This document shows positions 62,723-64,000 of a DNA stretch of 64,000 nt, piece after piece. The notes under the pieces are model-generated. The model was not told the DNA's origin. It worked only from the letters and a program-made list of their open reading frames with translations, and did no database searches. This stretch comes from an uncultured Lachnospiraceae bacterium. Lineage in GTDB: Bacteria; Bacillota; Clostridia; Lachnospirales; Lachnospiraceae. Numbering within the stretch: the first letter of the stretch is position 1; each line of letters begins with the position of its first letter. The DNA lies in assembly GCA_947576945.1 (NCBI GenBank), contig CANPTH010000002.1, forward strand, positions 1 through 64,000, given 5' to 3'. The position numbers and the translations under genes were made by a program.

Positions 62723-63520
62723 CTATTCTTCCAGCATCCACTGGATTGCCGGCTCCAGATACTGATTCCAGAAAGCCCAGTTATGAATGCCCGGACTCTC
62801 ATGGTAAACATGCTCGACGCCCTTCTCCTGCAGGAAATCGCGAAGTTCCCTGTTGTTTTCCAGCAGTCCGTCCTCCGTCCCGCAAGCCATGAAGATAGGC
62901 GGTATCCTGTCACCCGCCGCCTGATGTCTCCGAATCAGTTCCTCCGGATTGTTGATGCTTGTGAGCAGTTTATCCGGTTCTCCGAACATCAGTCTGTAAT
63001 ACTCGTAATTGGCTACCGGATTCCCGCTGCCCGGCTGCATCTGCGCAACCTCATGTACGATCAACGCCGAAGACAGTGCGAATGCCCTGGCAAAATTGTG
63101 GTTAAACTGCAGCGCGGTATGGATCGCCCCAAAACCGCCCATGGACAATCCGCCAATATACGTATCCTCCATCCGCTCCGCCAGTCCGAACGTCTTACGC
63201 ACATACTGCACCAGCTCTTCTCCCACATAGGTTGCATACTTACGTCCTGTCTCCGGTCCATCCAGGTAGAAAGAATTCTCCCCGGCAGGACACACCACCG
63301 CCAGGTTATAATTCCCCGCCAGTTCACAGACCGCGCTTCCCGTCATCCAGTCCATACTGTTCCCGGTATAACCGTGCAGCAGGAACAAAGTCTTCATCGG
63401 ACTTTTGTGGTGCGGATTGTCCGCCGTCCATTCTTTCGGCAGATCATTTGGAAGCACAATATGGAAATTCACCATCCTTCTCAAACAATCCGAGTTAAAT
63501 TCAAATCTTCCGTTCGCCAT
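62723..63520 (-). CDS. esterase D/feruloyl-acetylxylan-type alpha/beta hydrolase
   Basis: A 265-residue cytosolic hydrolase of the putative esterase family (PF00756). The oxyanion region is LFLLHGYTGNSMDW near residues 43-56, the nucleophile elbow GGLSMGGFGAIH near 115-126 and the histidine in ESPGIHNWAFWN near 245-256. Relatives remove acetyl or feruloyl groups from plant sugars or act on S-formylglutathione-like thioesters, so the substrate is open. Start 63520 follows AGGAGG by seven bases. It appears to be a single-gene unit. Confidence 0.85.
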   Translation of the reverse strand: MANGRFEFNSDCLRRMVNFHIVLPNDLPKEWTADNPHHKSPMKTLFLLHGYTGNSMDWMTGSAVCELAGNYNLAVVCPAGENSFYLDGPETGRKYATYVGEELVQYVRKTFGLAERMEDTYIGGLSMGGFGAIHTALQFNHNFARAFALSSALIVHEVAQMQPGSGNPVANYEYYRLMFGEPDKLLTSINNPEELIRRHQAAGDRIPPIFMACGTEDGLLENNRELRDFLQEKGVEHVYHESPGIHNWAFWNQYLEPAIQWMLEE

Positions 63521-63668
63521 GATCATTCCTCCTAACTTATACATATCAAATTTGTACCTGCTTCCATTTTACCCCCTGGCTGCTCCGACCACAATGCCTC
63601 TGCCGGATATTTCTGCACGCGCCCTCAACATAAAACACTTCGGAATGGAAGAAAAACAGGTATAATCC

Positions 63669-63707
63669 AAAAATACCCCATACAATTTAAAAAACTGCAC
63701 AGGGTAT
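63669..63707 (-). terminator. terminator of the small Cys-motif gene
   Basis: On the minus strand ATACCC and GGGTAT pair around a 23-base AT-rich loop followed by TTTTT, about 70 bases after the stop at 63777. Confidence 0.5.
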
Positions 63708-63776
63708 CTTTATGTATCCGTCTCTGTTTAAGGCAGTATAACGTCTGCTGTTTACACCGTCTGCTTTTCCTTCGTT

Positions 63777-64000
63777 CTATAACTCATCTTTCTTCTCCAG
63801 AATTGCCTGACATGCCGCACATGCAGGACAGTCACAGTACTTTGCTCCTGCTTCTTTGATCTCCTCGGCGTGCGCCAGTACCTCCTTCGCCTTCTCGGCC
63901 CCGAATACCTGCGCACCCATCTCGGATCCGGCAAAAGTGATCAGACCATCAATCGTTACAATGTCCGCCTCCAGCTCGGCGATCAACTTCTGCGAAGCCT
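63777..64000 (-). CDS. small conserved protein with CDCPACAAC motif, 5' end beyond the window
   Basis: The visible 73 codons encode the C-terminal part of a small soluble acidic protein with the segments DGLITFAGSEMGAQVFGAEK and YCDCPACAACQAILEKKDEL. I recognise this ending from proteins of about 115-120 residues in Lachnospiraceae that are sometimes labelled molecular chaperone Hsp90, a name not supported by any Hsp90 domain here. The four clustered cysteines could bind a metal. The function is unknown, and the start lies to the right of the window. Confidence 0.65.
   Translation of the reverse strand, partial: ASQKLIAELEADIVTIDGLITFAGSEMGAQVFGAEKAKEVLAHAEEIKEAGAKYCDCPACAACQAILEKKDEL

Noticed and set aside
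63777-64000. Naming the small Cys-motif protein an Hsp90 chaperone
   Set aside because: The visible sequence has no Hsp90 domain and such proteins are far too small; the label is likely a propagated error.

Overview
The window looks like chromosome from an anaerobic gut Firmicute, most likely a Lachnospiraceae-type Clostridium relative. This is inferred from YesM/YesN-type two-component pairs next to sugar ABC importers and glycoside hydrolases, BceRS-BceAB-like modules, several AAA-like/PD-(D/E)XK (DUF1703-type) genes, strong AGGAGG ribosome sites, roughly even base composition, and a small CDCPAC-motif protein I associate with that family. No rRNA, tRNA, CRISPR array or intact insertion sequence was recognised.

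Layout. 1-1642: nucleoside salvage (uridine phosphorylase, then phosphopentomutase running off the left edge). 1777-5060: a compact three-gene cassette on the minus strand, made of a HEPN-like small protein, a MinD/ParA-like ATPase with a KGGMGRT variant Walker A, and a second P-loop ATPase. It is the best candidate here for an undescribed system. 5147-6487: carboxylesterase. 6623-9758: ABC exporter operon led by a 51-residue membrane protein, with a four-fold 11-bp direct repeat against its -10 box. 10080-14629: divergent response regulator, kinase and BceAB-type transporter. 14656-17049: DUF3237-like protein and an AT-rich BlaI/BlaR1 pair. 17180-21570: DUF1703-type protein, GH39 glycosidase and DUF218 membrane protein.

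21829-33210: a YesN/YesM pair converges on an Opp peptide-importer operon followed by a serine beta-lactamase-fold hydrolase and a CitMHS-like carrier. 33517-40240: alpha-galactoside locus (solute-binding protein, two permeases, GH36 alpha-galactosidase) with a divergent AraC regulator. 40530-42107: second DUF1703-type paralogue. 42238-46870: second BlaI-lipoprotein-BlaR1 operon, whose BlaR1 carries an in-frame 39-bp tandem repeat in a predicted external loop. 47049-47943: DUF3990 ADP-ribosyltransferase-like gene overlapping a partner gene, a toxin-antitoxin-like pair. 48029-49327: M18 aminopeptidase. 49393-50117: remains of HipA-like and zeta-toxin-like genes with a surviving putative antitoxin.

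50385-59730: a minus-strand six-gene sugar operon in which a lipoprotein binding protein, two LplB/YtcP-type permeases and a GH3 glycosidase are followed by their own histidine kinase and AraC-type response regulator. 60133-62517: a third, divergent DUF1703-type gene and an internally deleted fourth. 62723-63520: esterase. 63777-64000: C-terminal part of the small Cys-rich protein. Overall this is a carbohydrate and peptide scavenging region interspersed with toxin-like, repressor-protease and putative conflict genes. All family assignments come from reading motifs and none has been confirmed by a database search.
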